A stretch of DNA of 64,000 bases from Pisolithus tinctorius (Eukaryota; Basidiomycota; Agaricomycetes; Boletales; Pisolithaceae). The DNA lies in contig JANFAH010000017.1 in assembly GCA_024663395.1 (NCBI GenBank), forward strand, positions 310,001-374,000, read 5' to 3'. The notes below the pieces were generated by a model that did no database searches, was not told the origin of the DNA, and saw only the letters and a list, made by a program, of their open reading frames with translations. The translations under genes were made by a program, and so were the position numbers. Positions 53,456 through 64,000 of the stretch are shown one piece after another; position 1 is the first letter of the stretch; the number at the start of each line of letters is the position of its first letter.

Positions 53456-54719
53456 ATGCCTTCCCAGCGCCAGAGCAACACCCCCCAGCCAACCCCCGGC
53501 CACGTTCACGACTACTCCCAAGTCGCGGATGAAGAGCTGGTCGTCCTCACCGACGACTCCACCGACACCGAGCGAGAGAAGTCCGCGGAGAAGGCGCGCC
53601 GACGAGAGGAGGCCAAGCGGAGAGAGAGAGAGCGCAAGGCAGAGCGCAAGGCCAAGCGCGAGGAGGCCAAGAGGCGGAAGGCGGAGGCGGAGCGGTTGGA
53701 GGCGGAGCGGAAGAAGAGAGCGGAAGAGGAGGCCCAGAGGAGAAGGGCGGCAGAGGAAGAGGAGGCTCGACAGAAGAGGGCGGCAGAGGAAGAGGCGGAG
53801 AGGCAGAGGCAGAGAGCCTCTCAGGAGAGAGCCCAGGCCAGGAGGGACGAGGCCGCGCAGAGGTGAGTAGCAGATTACTGCAAGCCAGGCGGAGCTGACC
53901 TATTATTTTTATTATTTTTTGACCTTACTCTATTCCAGGTTGACCGGCGCGGTGTACGACGTCAACACCGCCCAGAAGGTGCCCGGGGCTTCTGTGGTGG
54001 TCACCGCGACCAGGCGGCCCCCCTGCACTCGCTGCGTAGCGAGTCTGATGGCGGGCCAGTGCGAGCCAGGACAAGGCAAAACCAGGGCCTGTGTGCCCTG
54101 CCATAACAAAAAGAAGACGTGCAGCTGGACGCGGGAAGAGGCGGCGGCGGGGCCCTCGCGGAAGAGAGCAGGGACGGGGAGTTCCCGAGGAGAGAAGAAG
54201 AAGAGGACGCGAGGGAAGGGAAAGGAGAGAGCGACGGAGACGGAGGAAGCGGACGACGAGCGGGAGGCAGGCGGAGAGGACGAGGAGGAGCCAGAGACGC
54301 CGCTCGAGGGACCCTCGGGGGTCTCCTCCTGGTGGACGGAGTGGGAGCGGGAGCGGCAGCTGCAGGCTGCAGAGAGGTATGCGGCGGCGCATGAAAAGGC
54401 CGCGACAGCCTTCGAGAGGATGGCAGAGGCAGCGGAGCGGATGGCGGAGGCAGCGGAGCGGACTGCCGACGAGTGGGGGATGTACCGCGCATGGGCGGAG
54501 TGGGCGGAGATGAGGAGAAGGGAAGACGTGCGCGAAGCCAGACTGGCTGAACTCGAGCGCGCGGGAGGAGGTTGGAAAAGGCCTCAGTCAGAGGCGGCGG
54601 AGGAACAGCGAGAGGAAGCGGACGAAGGTGCGGAGGGGGATAATGAGGAAGAAGTCGAAGGAGAGCAGGAAGGCGGTGAAGAACAGGAGGGTGGCGGAGA
54701 ACAAGCGATGGAAGAGTAA
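53456..54719 (+). CDS. Antisense accessory gene of element B: coiled-coil, Cys6 zinc-cluster, acidic tail
   Basis: Exon 1 53456-53862 and exon 2 53939-54719 around a 76-bp GTGAGT...CCAG intron (phase 2, as in element A) give 395 intact residues. ATG in context CACCATGCC. Residues about 40-135 are a long Arg/Glu/Ala/Lys coiled coil. Residues 165-197 carry C-X2-C-X8-C-X9-C-X2-C-X6-C with CTRC at the start, matching the CTRC start in element A. A basic region (RGEKKKRTRGKGK) then follows, a helical repeat with AAERMAEAAER, and an acidic Glu/Gly tail. The gene runs against gag-pol, starts 193 bp inside the 3' LTR boundary and ends 190 bp from the pol stop. Probably nuclear and DNA-binding (inference). 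No stops, while pol carries one. Confidence 0.82.
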
Positions 54720-54908
54720 AGTAGTTTTGTTTTCTTTTTTTTTTTTTTGTCTTTAGTCTGTATATTTTGTACTACTACGAGATAGACTTGTGTTTTTGCT
54801 TGTGACTCTGAGAAGTGAAACGGATAAGCGGAGAAAATTCTAAAGTACTTAAGGTAGTTCGGTAAGAGGCGGAGTTAGCCCGCGGAGGAAGTTTATGTAG
54901 GCGGAGTA

Positions 54909-57900
54909 TTATGGCGGAGGTTGATACGGGCCAGGTTTGTGTGGATAGCGTTCATGGAAAGCGGACACTATGTCAGAAGCGTGATCCAGCTCGGTTGCAA
55001 GCAACCAAGAGGTTTCTTCGTCGGTGTTCTCGTAACCAGCCCAGCGGACTAGATACAAGAGTTGACAATGGCGGCGACGGCGGTCCACCTTAGAGTCGAG
55101 TATCTCTGATACTTCGTACTCAAGGTCACCATCGACATCCACTGGCGGAGGCGGAGGTTGTTGTCGGTTTGGGAAAGGGTTAGCCGCTGCGGCTTCCAGT
55201 TGTGAGACATGGAAGACCGGATGTACCGAGCGCATAGAGTCAGGGAGCTTAAGGGTGACAGAATGCGTACCTGGCCTGGCCAAGATGGTGAACGGACCTA
55301 AGTACTTTTCGGAGAGTTTTTCCGAAGGACGAGTTGAGCGGAAGTACCTGGCTTTGACGTAGGCCTGTTCTCCGACCTTGAACTCAGGTGGAGGTATGCG
55401 TTTAGCATCTGCTGGACCCTGGTAGCGCTGTTGAGCGGCGGACATTTCGGAGCGGAGGAAGTCATGAAGGGCGGAGAGCTCAACGACATAGTCATGAGCC
55501 CTTGGGGAAGTGAAGTCTTGGTCAGGGACCACAGACAGGTTTGGATGGTATCCCTTGTTAGCGAAGAAGGGAGAAACTCCAGTCGTCGCACTTGGTGCGT
55601 TGTTGAAGGCGAACTCCGCTAGAGGTAACAGCTCAGCCCAATTGTCTTGTTGGTAGTTACAGTAGACACGAAGGTACTGCTCGAGAGTCTGGTTTGTTCG
55701 CTCGGTCTGGCCATCGCCTTCTGGGTGGTAACCCGAAGTGAAGTGAAGACGCATATTAAGGGCCTTTCCTAGAGAGCGGAAGAAGTGCGAGACAAACTCA
55801 GGACCTCTGTCGGAGGTGACATTAGCTGGTACTCTGTGCTTGGAGAAGACATGGGTTAGGAAAAGCTTAGCGAGTTCGGCGGAGGTGACGGAGTCGTGGG
55901 TGGGGATGAACACCGCTTGCTTTGAGAGGCGGTCCACTACCACGAGTATGGCGGAGTAGCCATCGGAGTTGGGGAGGTGTTCGATGAAGTCCATGGAGAT
56001 GGAGTTCCAAGGTCTCTCTGGGACGGGGAGTTGCTTCAGTAGACCATAAGGGCGGTGACGCGGAGTTTTGCTCCGTCCACAGGCGGTGCAAGACCTGACG
56101 TATTCTTTCACGTCGGAGCGGAGGTTGGGCCACACGTAGTCCCTGCGGACGAGTTCTAGGGTGCGGTTTTGCCCGAAATGGCCTGCCAGAGGATGATCAT
56201 GCTTGAACCGAAGCACTCGAAGGCGGAGGTCATCAATGTCAGGGACAAAGATACGACCGTCAAGGCGGAGTAGACCGTCGGAGTCCAGGGACCACCGAGG
56301 CTTAGTCGGAGTTGGAAGATGGCTGGCGGAGACAGGATCGGACGGTAGGGCGGAGGTGATGTCGGAGTGCAAGCACTCAACATCGAAGACCATGGCGGCG
56401 CGGAGCACAGGTGCCATGAGGGTGGTGGTACGGAGGGACGACGCGAGTTGCTCCTGTGTAAACATAGGGCGGAGATTGTGAGGATTTACCTGCGCGTAGT
56501 CCCTATCCCCCCCTTTTGGGTAGACGTCCCAACGTCGCATAAGTGCGTCGGGTTTGGCTCCTAAGCGGCCAGGTCGGAAGCGGATGGAAAGATTAAACTG
56601 GGAAAGGTACTCCGACCAACGGGCCTGTCGACGGGTGAGAACCTTAGAGGTGGAAAAGTACTCAAGGTTTTTGTGGTCCGTCACCACGTCGACAGGTAAG
56701 GCGGAGCCTTCTAAGTAATGCCGCCAATGGCGGAAGGCCTCGAAGATGGCCAACAGCTCCTTGTCGTGGGTATCATAATTGAGTTCTGGCGCGGTCATGG
56801 TGCGGGAGTAGAAAGCGACTGGGCGGAGTTCACCGTCGGAGCAGGTGATCGACAAAATGCCAGCAATGGCATAGTCGGAGGCGTCGGTTTCCACTGTAAG
56901 CGGAGCGTCAGGGACCCAGTGAGTGAGAATAGGGGCGGAGCTGAAGGCATCCTTCAGGCGGAGGAAGGCGGAGCGGCACTCCTCGGAAAAGTTCCAAGGA
57001 GCACCCTTTCACGTGAGGCGAGTGAGCGGAACGACGATGTCGGAATAGTTATTAATGAATCGTCTATAGAAATTTGCGAAACCAAGGAAAGACTGGATGT
57101 CTCGCACCTTCCGCGGCTCAGGCCAGTCGCGGACTGCCTGAACCTTCTCAGCGGACATGGTGAGACCGGAGGGAGAAAGAACATAACCGAGGTACTCGAC
57201 GGAGTCGGAGTGGAACTCGCACTTCTCTGGCTTGGCATAAAGACCATGCTTTCGAAGGCGGCGGAGTACCTCTTTTACGTGTTCGCGATGCGACTCCATG
57301 TCCTGCGAATAGATTAAGATGTCATCGAGGTATACCACGATGCAGACATCGAGCATGTCTGCAAAGATGCTATTAACAAACCGCTGGAAGGCCGCAGGCG
57401 CATTAGTCAGACCGAACGGCATTACCCGCCACTCGTAAGAACCATAACGAGTGCGGAATGCTGTTTTCCATTCATCTCCGTCTGCGATGCGGACCAGATG
57501 ATAGGCATGGCGGAGGTCGATCTTGGTATAGACTTTAGCGCGGCTTGGGGAGTCGAGTAGGTCGGAGATGAGCGGCAGCGGATAGCGGTCTTTTTTCGTG
57601 ATTTTATTGAGTCCTCGATAATCAACGCAGAGGCGGAGTGAACCGTCCTTCTTCTTCACGAAGAGGACAGGGGCACCGTGAGCGGAGGTGGACTGCTTGA
57701 TGAAACCGTAGCCAAGATGCTCGTCAATGAAGGTGCGGAGAGCTTCAAGCTCTGGCGGAGAAAGAGAGTAGATTGTACCGATGGGCGGAGAAGCTCCTTC
57801 CTCGAGGTCGATCTTGAGATCGAACGAGCGGTGTGGCGGAAGTTCAGTGGCCTTGTCTTTACTAAAGACGTCGGCAAACTCGCGATACTCAGGAGGGACC

Positions 57901-58634
57901 GAGGAGAGGTCAGGAGGCGGAGATGAAGCGGAGGACGCACGAAGCTTCACATCATCAGCGGAGAGCTGTAAGCAGAACTGTCTAGAGCCAGGGAGAGCAC
58001 AGGCTCTGACATACGCAGCAGCATTGATGAGTGAGACAAGCGGAGCGGAGCGCGGCGAGTCTGTCGGAGATGCAGTCGGAGCTGCAAACGGAGCAGAGGG
58101 TGTCGGATCCGGAGCGGAGGTAGCAACGGAAGGTGACGAAGGCGCCTGGGGCGTCGGCATTCCCTGTAGCGGTGGTTTGAACGATATACTGCCCAGTACC
58201 CAGTCAATCGACGGATTGAAGCGGGTGAGCCAGTTGTGTCCTAATACCAGCGAACAAGAAGAATCCAACGGAGTAACATAAAACGAAGCGGAATTGACAT
58301 CGCCGGAAGGAAAGCGGAGGGAAAGATCTACTTCTTGGGAAATGACAGCATTGGTACTACCATCAAACAAGCGGAGCGGAATTGGCGGAGAAACGGAGGA
58401 GACAGGAATGTCATATTTTTTGATTATAGACGGATCTACGAAGCAATGAGAAGAACCAGAATCGATCAACGCAGAAACAGTATCAACAGAATAATCCAGA
58501 AGAGTTACAGACGGAAGTAAAGAATTGGGACTAGAAAGAGCGGACGCGTTGAGTCGGATGTCCGGTTGCGCACAGTTGGGTTCAACGCTTCCTCCAGGCT
58601 GTGCGAGCTCCCTGGAGGAGCGGACTAATTTTTT
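54909..58634 (-). pseudogene. pol: Pol polyprotein of element B, one internal TGA
   Basis: In the -1 frame relative to gag, entered at the slippery site 58634-58628. Protease [10 protein letters not shown] (near 58460), RT with YLDDILIYS (near 57330), RNase H TDASDYAIAG (near 56885), integrase zinc domain (HDHPLAGHFGQN; CTAC) and catalytic core (MDFIEHLP, PEGDGQTE), and a chromodomain (LVRWAGYE) before the stop at 54909. The TGA at 57009-57011 falls between LTRLT and KGAPWNF; element A has Arg there, so CGA to TGA explains it. Everything after the stop is in the same frame. RNase H, integrase and chromodomain could only be made by readthrough. Confidence 0.92.
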
Positions 58635-59908
58635 GACTCTGCCTTCTCCGCAGGCGGAGTAGGCAGAGTTTCAACCGTAGCTGCACGGGCTTTGGCTGCG
58701 CGAGAGGTGGACTTGGGACAGTCCTTGGCGGAATGGCCAGCCTCGCCACAGAAGAGGCAGAGGTTATTCTTCATCCTGCACTGGCGTTCAGCGGAGGTGA
58801 GTTTGCCATCTTTACCCAGGAGGTGGGCAATATCGGACTTGGACGCGTCGGACTTGGGCGGATCTTTCTGCCTGCCCTTGCCCTTGGCGTCGGACTTCGG
58901 AGCGGAGGCGGAGGATGACGATTTACTTTTGTTGTCGGAGTTCGAGGACTGCGACTTGTCGGAGGCGGACTTGGTGGTGCGCGAGATTTCTGCTTTGCGC
59001 TCCCAGTAGCGCGCATCGATGGTCTGGGCGAGTTCGCGGAGTTGTGCGAGGGTAGAAGGCTTACCGACGCGAGCGATCTCGTCCTTGATGCGGTCTGGAA
59101 GTCCGCTATAGAAGCGGTGGCGGAGTGCACCGACACCATAGTCCTTGACTTGCGAAGCCCAGCGATTGAACTCCATGACATATTTGGTAATACGAGAACC
59201 GTCCTTCATGGTAAGGTTCTCGAGTTGTTGGACGGCATCCGCTATAGCATCGTGCGGACCGAAATTAGCTGTGAGCTCTTGTAAGAACTCATGATAGTCG
59301 TCCATCCAGAGCGGACGGTCATAGTTGTCGGGGTTTAGCAGATCTGGCTCGAACCAAGCCAGGGCCATACCCTTAAGATAGGATTGAGCGAAGGTAACCT
59401 TTGCTCTGTCGGAGCGGAATGCGCGAGGGCGGTCTTGGAAGTTCAGCTCGCATTGAACGAGGAACTCGCGGAGCTTCTTGGGGTCGGAGCCGTCGAAGGT
59501 GTCGGGCTCGCGGACTTTGGTTTTCGGAGCGAAGTCCCCAGTGCGCGAACTAGACCGCGCAAGCGCATGGACAGCTCTAGCAAGAGCTACGAGGGGATCC
59601 TCTGGCGGCTCAGCCGGGTCTTCGGGGTTATCCCCGTCACCGCTGCCCCCGCCGTCGGGATCACCATCAGGATAATCAGGGTCGGGGTCGGGTCCATCAT
59701 CTCGGTTACGAGGAGACGGAGTATGGAAAGCTGATGGGTGGAGGTCGGAGCGACCAGCTTGCGAAGCGCTTTCGCCTTCGGCGCGAGAGCGGTGTCGAGC
59801 GGAGAAGGATTGGAATTGTTCGACGACGGAAGGGAGTCGACGCGGATTGGCTAGCGCTACAGCGAGGTTCTCGGCGACCTCTCTTTGGGATTGAGCTCGA
59901 GTTCTCAT
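58625..59908 (-). CDS. gag: Gag polyprotein of element B
   Basis: 427 residues from the ATG at 59908 (MRTRAQSQ). Helical capsid region containing [20 protein letters not shown] and [15 protein letters not shown], a Ser/Lys/Asp linker, and one CCHC knuckle (C-X2-C-X4-H-X4-[15 protein letters not shown]) near residue 385. Intact. Aligns with gag of element A over its whole length, with a shorter N-terminus. Confidence 0.93.
   Translation of the reverse strand: MRTRAQSQREVAENLAVALANPRRLPSVVEQFQSFSARHRSRAEGESASQAGRSDLHPSAFHTPSPRNRDDGPDPDPDYPDGDPDGGGSGDGDNPEDPAEPPEDPLVALARAVHALARSSSRTGDFAPKTKVREPDTFDGSDPKKLREFLVQCELNFQDRPRAFRSDRAKVTFAQSYLKGMALAWFEPDLLNPDNYDRPLWMDDYHEFLQELTANFGPHDAIADAVQQLENLTMKDGSRITKYVMEFNRWASQVKDYGVGALRHRFYSGLPDRIKDEIARVGKPSTLAQLRELAQTIDARYWERKAEISRTTKSASDKSQSSNSDNKSKSSSSASAPKSDAKGKGRQKDPPKSDASKSDIAHLLGKDGKLTSAERQCRMKNNLCLFCGEAGHSAKDCPKSTSRAAKARAATVETLPTPPAEKAESKN
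58628..58634 (-). promoter_or_regulatory. -1 frameshift site (A AAA AAT) of element B
   Basis: Heptamer in 0-frame register (TC-A-AAA-AAT) immediately before the gag stop TAG. Same site and register as in element A. Confidence 0.7.
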
Positions 59909-59956
59909 AACGGTGTAAGTTTTTCAGAGGACAGAAAACGAGATCGTACAAGTGCG

Positions 59957-59967
59957 AGTACGAATAT
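59957..59967 (-). other. Self-priming primer binding site of element B
   Basis: Minus-strand ATATTCGTACT, two bases (GT) after the LTR, is the exact 11-nt reverse complement of the minus strand at 60266-60256 inside the LTR. Same 2-nt gap as element A. Confidence 0.85.
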
Positions 59968-59969
59968 AC

Positions 59970-60683
59970 TGTCAAGTTCGGGCCTACTCCGACCAACTCC
60001 GACGCTTAATAAGGTCTAGAGGAGGGTCCGGAAGCAAGTCCGACACAGAAGAACAGAACTCCGACTAGCGGAGTGTCGGCAGGAATGAAGTCCGCCGAGA
60101 CAAAGGCAGAGCGGAGTGAGGGCGTCGGGTTTAGCTCGTGCGCTACCCCCTTGCACGATCTCAGCCCTCGTATTTCAGAGGGTGAGTACAGACGGAGAGT
60201 CGGAGATAACTCCGACAGACAGAAGACGGAATCAGAGGGAGTAGGAACTAAGTTGATATTCGTACTGAAGAACAGCGGAGTACAGTACATGTTTTTATAC
60301 TACTACGGAGGTACAGTAATCGGAATCGGAACTGACATACGGAGACTCGTAAGTTTTCAAGTAAAATTTCCTGGACGACGAATGAAGGGTAGACGGAGGA
60401 CATACGAACGGGTAACACAGAACATACAGAAAAGGAAACAGTCCAGGCGCTGGACCACGCGGTGAGCGCGCTGCGGAGTACCTGACTGCGAAGGTAGTCA
60501 CATGACCCCTCAGAGAACGGACCGCTCGGTCCGGTAGGAGGGCAACACAAGTCCGACAGCAGTCGGAGCGGAGATGGTTCGCAACCAACAGAAGTTGGGC
60601 AGAGTTGGTGCGGAGTGAGCGGATGACCGGCGGAAAGGGATGCGGAGTGAGCAAAGACTTATGACGAACGCACGGTTATGACA
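59970..60683 (-). repeat. 5' LTR of element B (714 bp)
   Basis: Pairs with 52549-53262; five transitions seen (near 60086, 60581, 60601, 60631 and 60673). Confidence 0.95.
60256..60299 (-). promoter_or_regulatory. LTR promoter core of element B: TATA box and predicted RNA start
   Basis: Minus-strand TATAAAAA at 60299-60292; the PBS-complementary block begins at 60266, 33 nt from the first T, the same distance as in element A. Confidence 0.7.
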
Positions 60684-60713
60684 GTTTCGAGAACAACGAC
60701 TTGTGGTATTTGA

Positions 60714-61316
60714 TAATTGAAGATCTCCAATTTATCTGAATCGCCATCACTGTCTTCGCTCTTGTGCTTTTCTCCTACATGCCAGTCGCATAGTTACTCA
60801 GTGGCCATTCTGTGAATCTGACGTGTTCTGTGGTGGCCGAGATCTGTACATGAGATACATGGATGCATTGTACGAAGACATGTCAATGCGCTACGCGAGC
60901 ATGAAGACGGATTACCGTAGTTGCCTTCACTCTCGCTCAGTGGCCATTCCATGAATCCAAGGCTTTCTGCAGTCACCGAGATCTGTAACATAAGATACAT
61001 TGATATATTACACAGAAGACTTGCCAATGCATACCTTTTAGGATCTGCGTTGATTTTTCATTTTGAATGCAGTGGCCTAGATCCCTAATCAATGTAGATC
61101 ACCTAGTGTAAGATAAGATGTGTTGACACACTCCTTGTTGAATGTGACAAACGTATCAGCGCATTCTGCATCAACGCGTTCAGTATAAAATGTTTTGTTT
61201 ATATGCCTCACCTTGTCTCGACTCTCTGTCCTTGCATTATAACTGTTGGCTGCCAGTAAGTTTGATTTTGTTGCACGGTACACATTAGGGTTAGTGACTG
61301 GCATCACGTTGTAGAC
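60714..61316. other. Intergenic with a diverged ~139-bp tandem duplication
   Basis: CAGTGGCCATTC occurs at 60799 and 60938; each copy continues with CGAGATCTGTA and ACTTGCCAATGC-like ends. No gene seen. Confidence 0.55.
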
Positions 61317-63506
61317 ATGCCAAGGAAGGAATGGACGACCCCCAAGCAGAAGAAGTTTTTGCAGGACGAGTTAGTGCAGTACTCGAGTATGAGCACCAAG
61401 GAATACTCATGATACTGGCCGACTGTCTTCAAACAATGGTCGCAACTCTGGCCCGAGAGGGCTGTTGCATTCCTGGACCTCCCACCAGATGTATCATTGA
61501 CTCTTGAGCAGGACAAGATCCTCAGAGACGCTGTCACCAAGCACCAACAGGTCAGCGATATCACATTACTTCACAGAAGAGCTCACTGAATTTTGCGCAG
61601 CAATTACGACAGTGGTTGCGCTGGCACATGGGAGCTGGGAAAAATCGGGCTGCGAACAGGAAGACATTGACCATTATCGATGGCTTGATGAAAGCTAAAA
61701 CTCGCGTAAAAAAGCCGCTGGAAATTTATTCAAAAATATACTATACCTTGCGGGTCAAGCCCAACATCTCGACCGATAGTAACATTTCCAGTCTTTGCGA
61801 TCAGATCGACAAAAAGTTTAGGGTGGAACCTCAAGAGATCCAAGATGAAGTTATGCGCATCCATAACAAGCAACATACCAGTAGGAAGACACCCCCCACT
61901 GAGAGTGACAATGAAATCAGTGCTGATGTTGATGCTGAAACGTGTAGAAGGTGGGAACACTGGCTGTGACGCTGAGGGCAGTTAGCGCTCATTCCTCTTT
62001 CAGTAATATACAGCAGTGTGCGCCAGCACTCACGCAAATTCTCACCCATTTGTCACAAAAGACCAGCTGGTCCTTTTCAGTTCTGATGGGTGGGCCAGAT
62101 CCGGTGGACGCTGAGGAGCAGTGTGTGGTTGCAAGGTGAGCAAAGTACTACTAATTGTGTTTTAGCTCACAACAGTGTTCATATAGCCTTCACATCGGGA
62201 AGAATAGATGTGGACTTAATTTTGCAGAGTCTTACCGTCACTTCGACTCCACTGTGGTGCAAGCATATGCGGAATTCCTTGACTCCAAGCTCCGTAAGTT
62301 TCTATTTTTTAGTTAGAAAAGCTGCAATGCTGACTGGGAAGATGATAATGTACCTGTCATTGCAGCCTCCTCCATCAGCAAGAAAACAGGCCACAGCAAG
62401 GGCAGCAACGCAAACGATGGTGCTGATGTCATGAAGGGTGACAATGACGACGAGCCTGACGACCACAGGAGCATGGATGACGAAGATGACGCTGACATTG
62501 GTGAGGGTCAGGAAGGTAACGACGCAGGCATTGGCAAGGACAATGAAGGGGACAATGTGGGCATTGGTGACAACCAGGAAGGTGATGATTCAGGCATCAA
62601 TGATGACCAGGAGGTCGACAATGCTGGGTGTTTGGACAAGTTGAGCGGTGCTTCCACTCTCATATTTATATTCTCAATGCTTCAGTATTTAAGTGTTGCA
62701 ACTTCTCATGATGGTATGTCTGTTGCAACAACTCCACCCCAACTCGTTACAGGTTCCGCTCTTGCAACATCATGTTATCCTATCGTCTCGCCACTGCGCA
62801 TTCAGACCACACATCCGAGTATTGCAAGTCCAGCCAAAACTCCAGCGTATGTTGCAACACCTTCACACATTGCAATGCCCAGTTCCATCATGGGACTTCC
62901 GAGTGTTGCAATGCCTGAGCACACTCTTGTCCCTTCAGCAAGTATCCAGCCTTCCAGTATTTCCAATCATCTTTTATCTTCACAGGATTTCGGCTCTTTC
63001 GGTGCGGAACTGGATAGCATTCTCCAGGCCAACATGATGTCAATGTTTACACCACAGTGGAACTTCGATGGCCTACCCCTCATTAGCTCTAACCCTGCAA
63101 CTGTCCATGCTACGAACCATTTGATGTCTCTTACTGGTAGTACTACCGATCCATATCTGGACTATTTCACAATGGCAGGGCAATATGAGCACTTGACACA
63201 AAACCTGCCTTTGTTACCTCCCGCCCCATCTGATGACAGCTCTCTGCCACCAGCCTCCAAGGCGCTTGGGGACCCTCTGCTAGGCCATCCTAAACACAAA
63301 CCAGTCCCATCCTTGTGTGCCCAGTGAGACAACATGATAGGCGATGTGGATAAGGAGAATGGTTTGGCGGTGCATAGGGTGAAGAAGAAGTGGTCTGAAC
63401 TCAAGGATGGTGCAGCAAGGAAGTCAAAGTAAGTTGCGCAATTCAATTGGGACGCTATGTTTTGATGATAATCATTCATGCCAGGAAAAGGAAGACGGTT
63501 CCTTAA
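61317..63506 (+). pseudogene. Six-exon gene of an uncharacterised basidiomycete family with two TGA stops
   Basis: Exons 61317-61550, 61601-61950, 62004-62135, 62166-62293, 62366 to about 63431, and 63485-63506; all introns are GT-AG and phases agree. N-terminus MPRKEWTTPKQKKFLQ, then YWPTVFKQWSQLWPE, QLRQWLRWHMGAG, a Lys-rich helical part, then WSFSVLMGGPDP and GLNFAESYRHFDSTVV; next an Asp/Glu/Gly acidic repeat (GEGQEGND-like units) and a Ser/Pro/Thr-rich region, ending in KKRKTVP. I recall mushroom proteins with this order; function unknown. TGA at 61410-61412 (codon 32) and 63325-63327 interrupt it at positions where CGA would fit. Confidence 0.6.
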
Positions 63507-63639
63507 GTTTTTCATAATTTGTACTCTTTGTTGAAATTGTCTCATCATCATGTATATGTCATACTTCTATGTGCAAACGTGCTTGAGCTATCCAACTGCA
63601 TATGCCAGCAGATAAGCAATTAAGTTGTAATTAATATGG

Positions 63640-63960
63640 TGGTCACAAGGTGTTGCAACATATTGCAATGAAAGTAGTATAAACATTGCAACGGGTGTTG
63701 CAACATTACAACACGTTGCAACAAAAGGGGCAAGGGCGCTACAACACGTTGCAATGAAAGTAGTATAGACGTTGCAATGGATGTTGCAACATTACAACGC
63801 ATTGCAATGAAAGGGGCAAGGGCGCTAAAATGCATTGCAATGAAAGTAGTATAGATGTTGCAATGAGTGTTGCAACATGCTGCAACAAAATTAGTATGAT
63901 TGTTGAAACATTGACAAAATGGTGCAACACTCTTTGCAACAACCCTGTCGCCGTGAACAA
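63640..63960. repeat. TTGCAA-rich array with AGTAGTATA units
   Basis: Same type of units, and same orientation, as 44750-45110. Outside it on the right lies GGTAGTTACCG (63977-63987), the reverse complement of the motif outside the left array. Confidence 0.8.
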
Positions 63961-64000
63961 TGCAACACTACCTGATGGTAGTTACCGCTTTTCATTGCAA

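Larger units (their letters stand above)
52549..60683 (-). mobile_element. Complete Ty3/gypsy chromovirus, Tf1/sushi-like (element B)
   Basis: Two 714-bp LTRs (52549-53262 and 59970-60683) differ at five sites by eye, all transitions. GTTTC flanks both ends (52544-52548 and 60684-60688) as a 5-bp target duplication. On the minus strand the order is 5' LTR, self-priming PBS, gag, pol with chromodomain, convergent antisense gene, polypurine tract, 3' LTR. One nonsense codon (TGA, 57009-57011) splits pol. The whole element is saturated with CGGAG on the + strand. A young insertion, inactivated or silent. Confidence 0.96.

Noticed and set aside
53925..54492. Long minus-strand frames over the accessory gene of element B
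   Set aside because: Shadows of GC-rich Arg/Glu/Ala codons; Pro/Leu/Ser-rich products without motif.
57009..57011. Sequencing error as cause of the pol stop in element B
   Set aside because: Cannot be excluded, but the same CGA-to-TGA change occurs in many other genes in the window, so a real mutation is the simpler reading.

Overview
The window looks like a transposon-rich (probably heterochromatic) stretch of a basidiomycete genome, most likely Agaricomycetes. The evidence is short GT-AG introns of about 48-76 bp, Ty3/gypsy chromoviruses, a Tnp2-type CACTA transposase, KDZ transposases with their CxC-type N-terminus, WD40 genes of mushroom type, and nonsense codons that are nearly all TGA in place of CGA (CpG decay). 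No bacterial features, rRNA, tRNA or CRISPR were seen. Everything here is read by eye; family names that rest on memory are marked as such.

Layout. 1-7119: a nearly complete Tf1/sushi-like Ty3/gypsy element (element A, + strand; 5' LTR cut by the window edge) with gag, a -1-shifted intact pol and a spliced antisense gene. 7.7-10.5 kb: decayed coiled-coil gene. 10.5-15 kb: degraded sequence. 15.06-16.9 kb: CpG-free 44-bp satellite. 17605-39908: a 22.3-kb CACTA-type element with about 790-bp terminal inverted repeats and a TGA target duplication, inserted in a zinc-cluster-like gene (17306-17604 / 39912-41180). Inside it are a Tnp2 transposase (minus, two TGA stops) and apparent cargo: a protein of an expanded mushroom family, a RING protein, a fragment of an N2227/carnosine-type methyltransferase with a tandemly triplicated exon, a PHD-like gene whose N-terminus copies the histone H3 tail, and two tandem WD40 genes. 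42.5-44.3 and 45.2-48 kb: an old and a younger KDZ transposase gene, the younger interrupted by a CpG-free Tc1/mariner-type foldback element (48053-49625). 50.2-52.5 kb: two small genes. 52549-60683: a second complete Ty3/gypsy element (element B, minus strand; 714-bp LTRs, 5 differences by eye, TSD GTTTC), inserted in the 3' end of the second small gene. 61.3-63.5 kb: a five-intron gene with two TGA stops. 63.6-64 kb: a TTGCAA-rich array like the one at 44.75 kb.

How the parts fit. The two gypsy elements are divergent, yet share one organisation: self-priming (the PBS is complementary to the predicted 5' end of their own RNA, 33 nt after the TATA box), an A-rich slippery site directly at the gag stop, a C-terminal chromodomain, and, between pol and the 3' LTR, an antisense two-exon gene for a charged coiled-coil / Cys6 zinc-cluster / acidic protein. 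Each element is also saturated with its own short CGG-containing word (YCGGYCT in A, CGGAG in B). CGG is the classical half-site of Zn2Cys6 proteins, so a self-recognition or anti-silencing system like plant VANC/VANDAL is a testable idea. The CACTA element is a second unusual object: a large cut-and-paste transposon carrying chromatin-related and host-derived genes.
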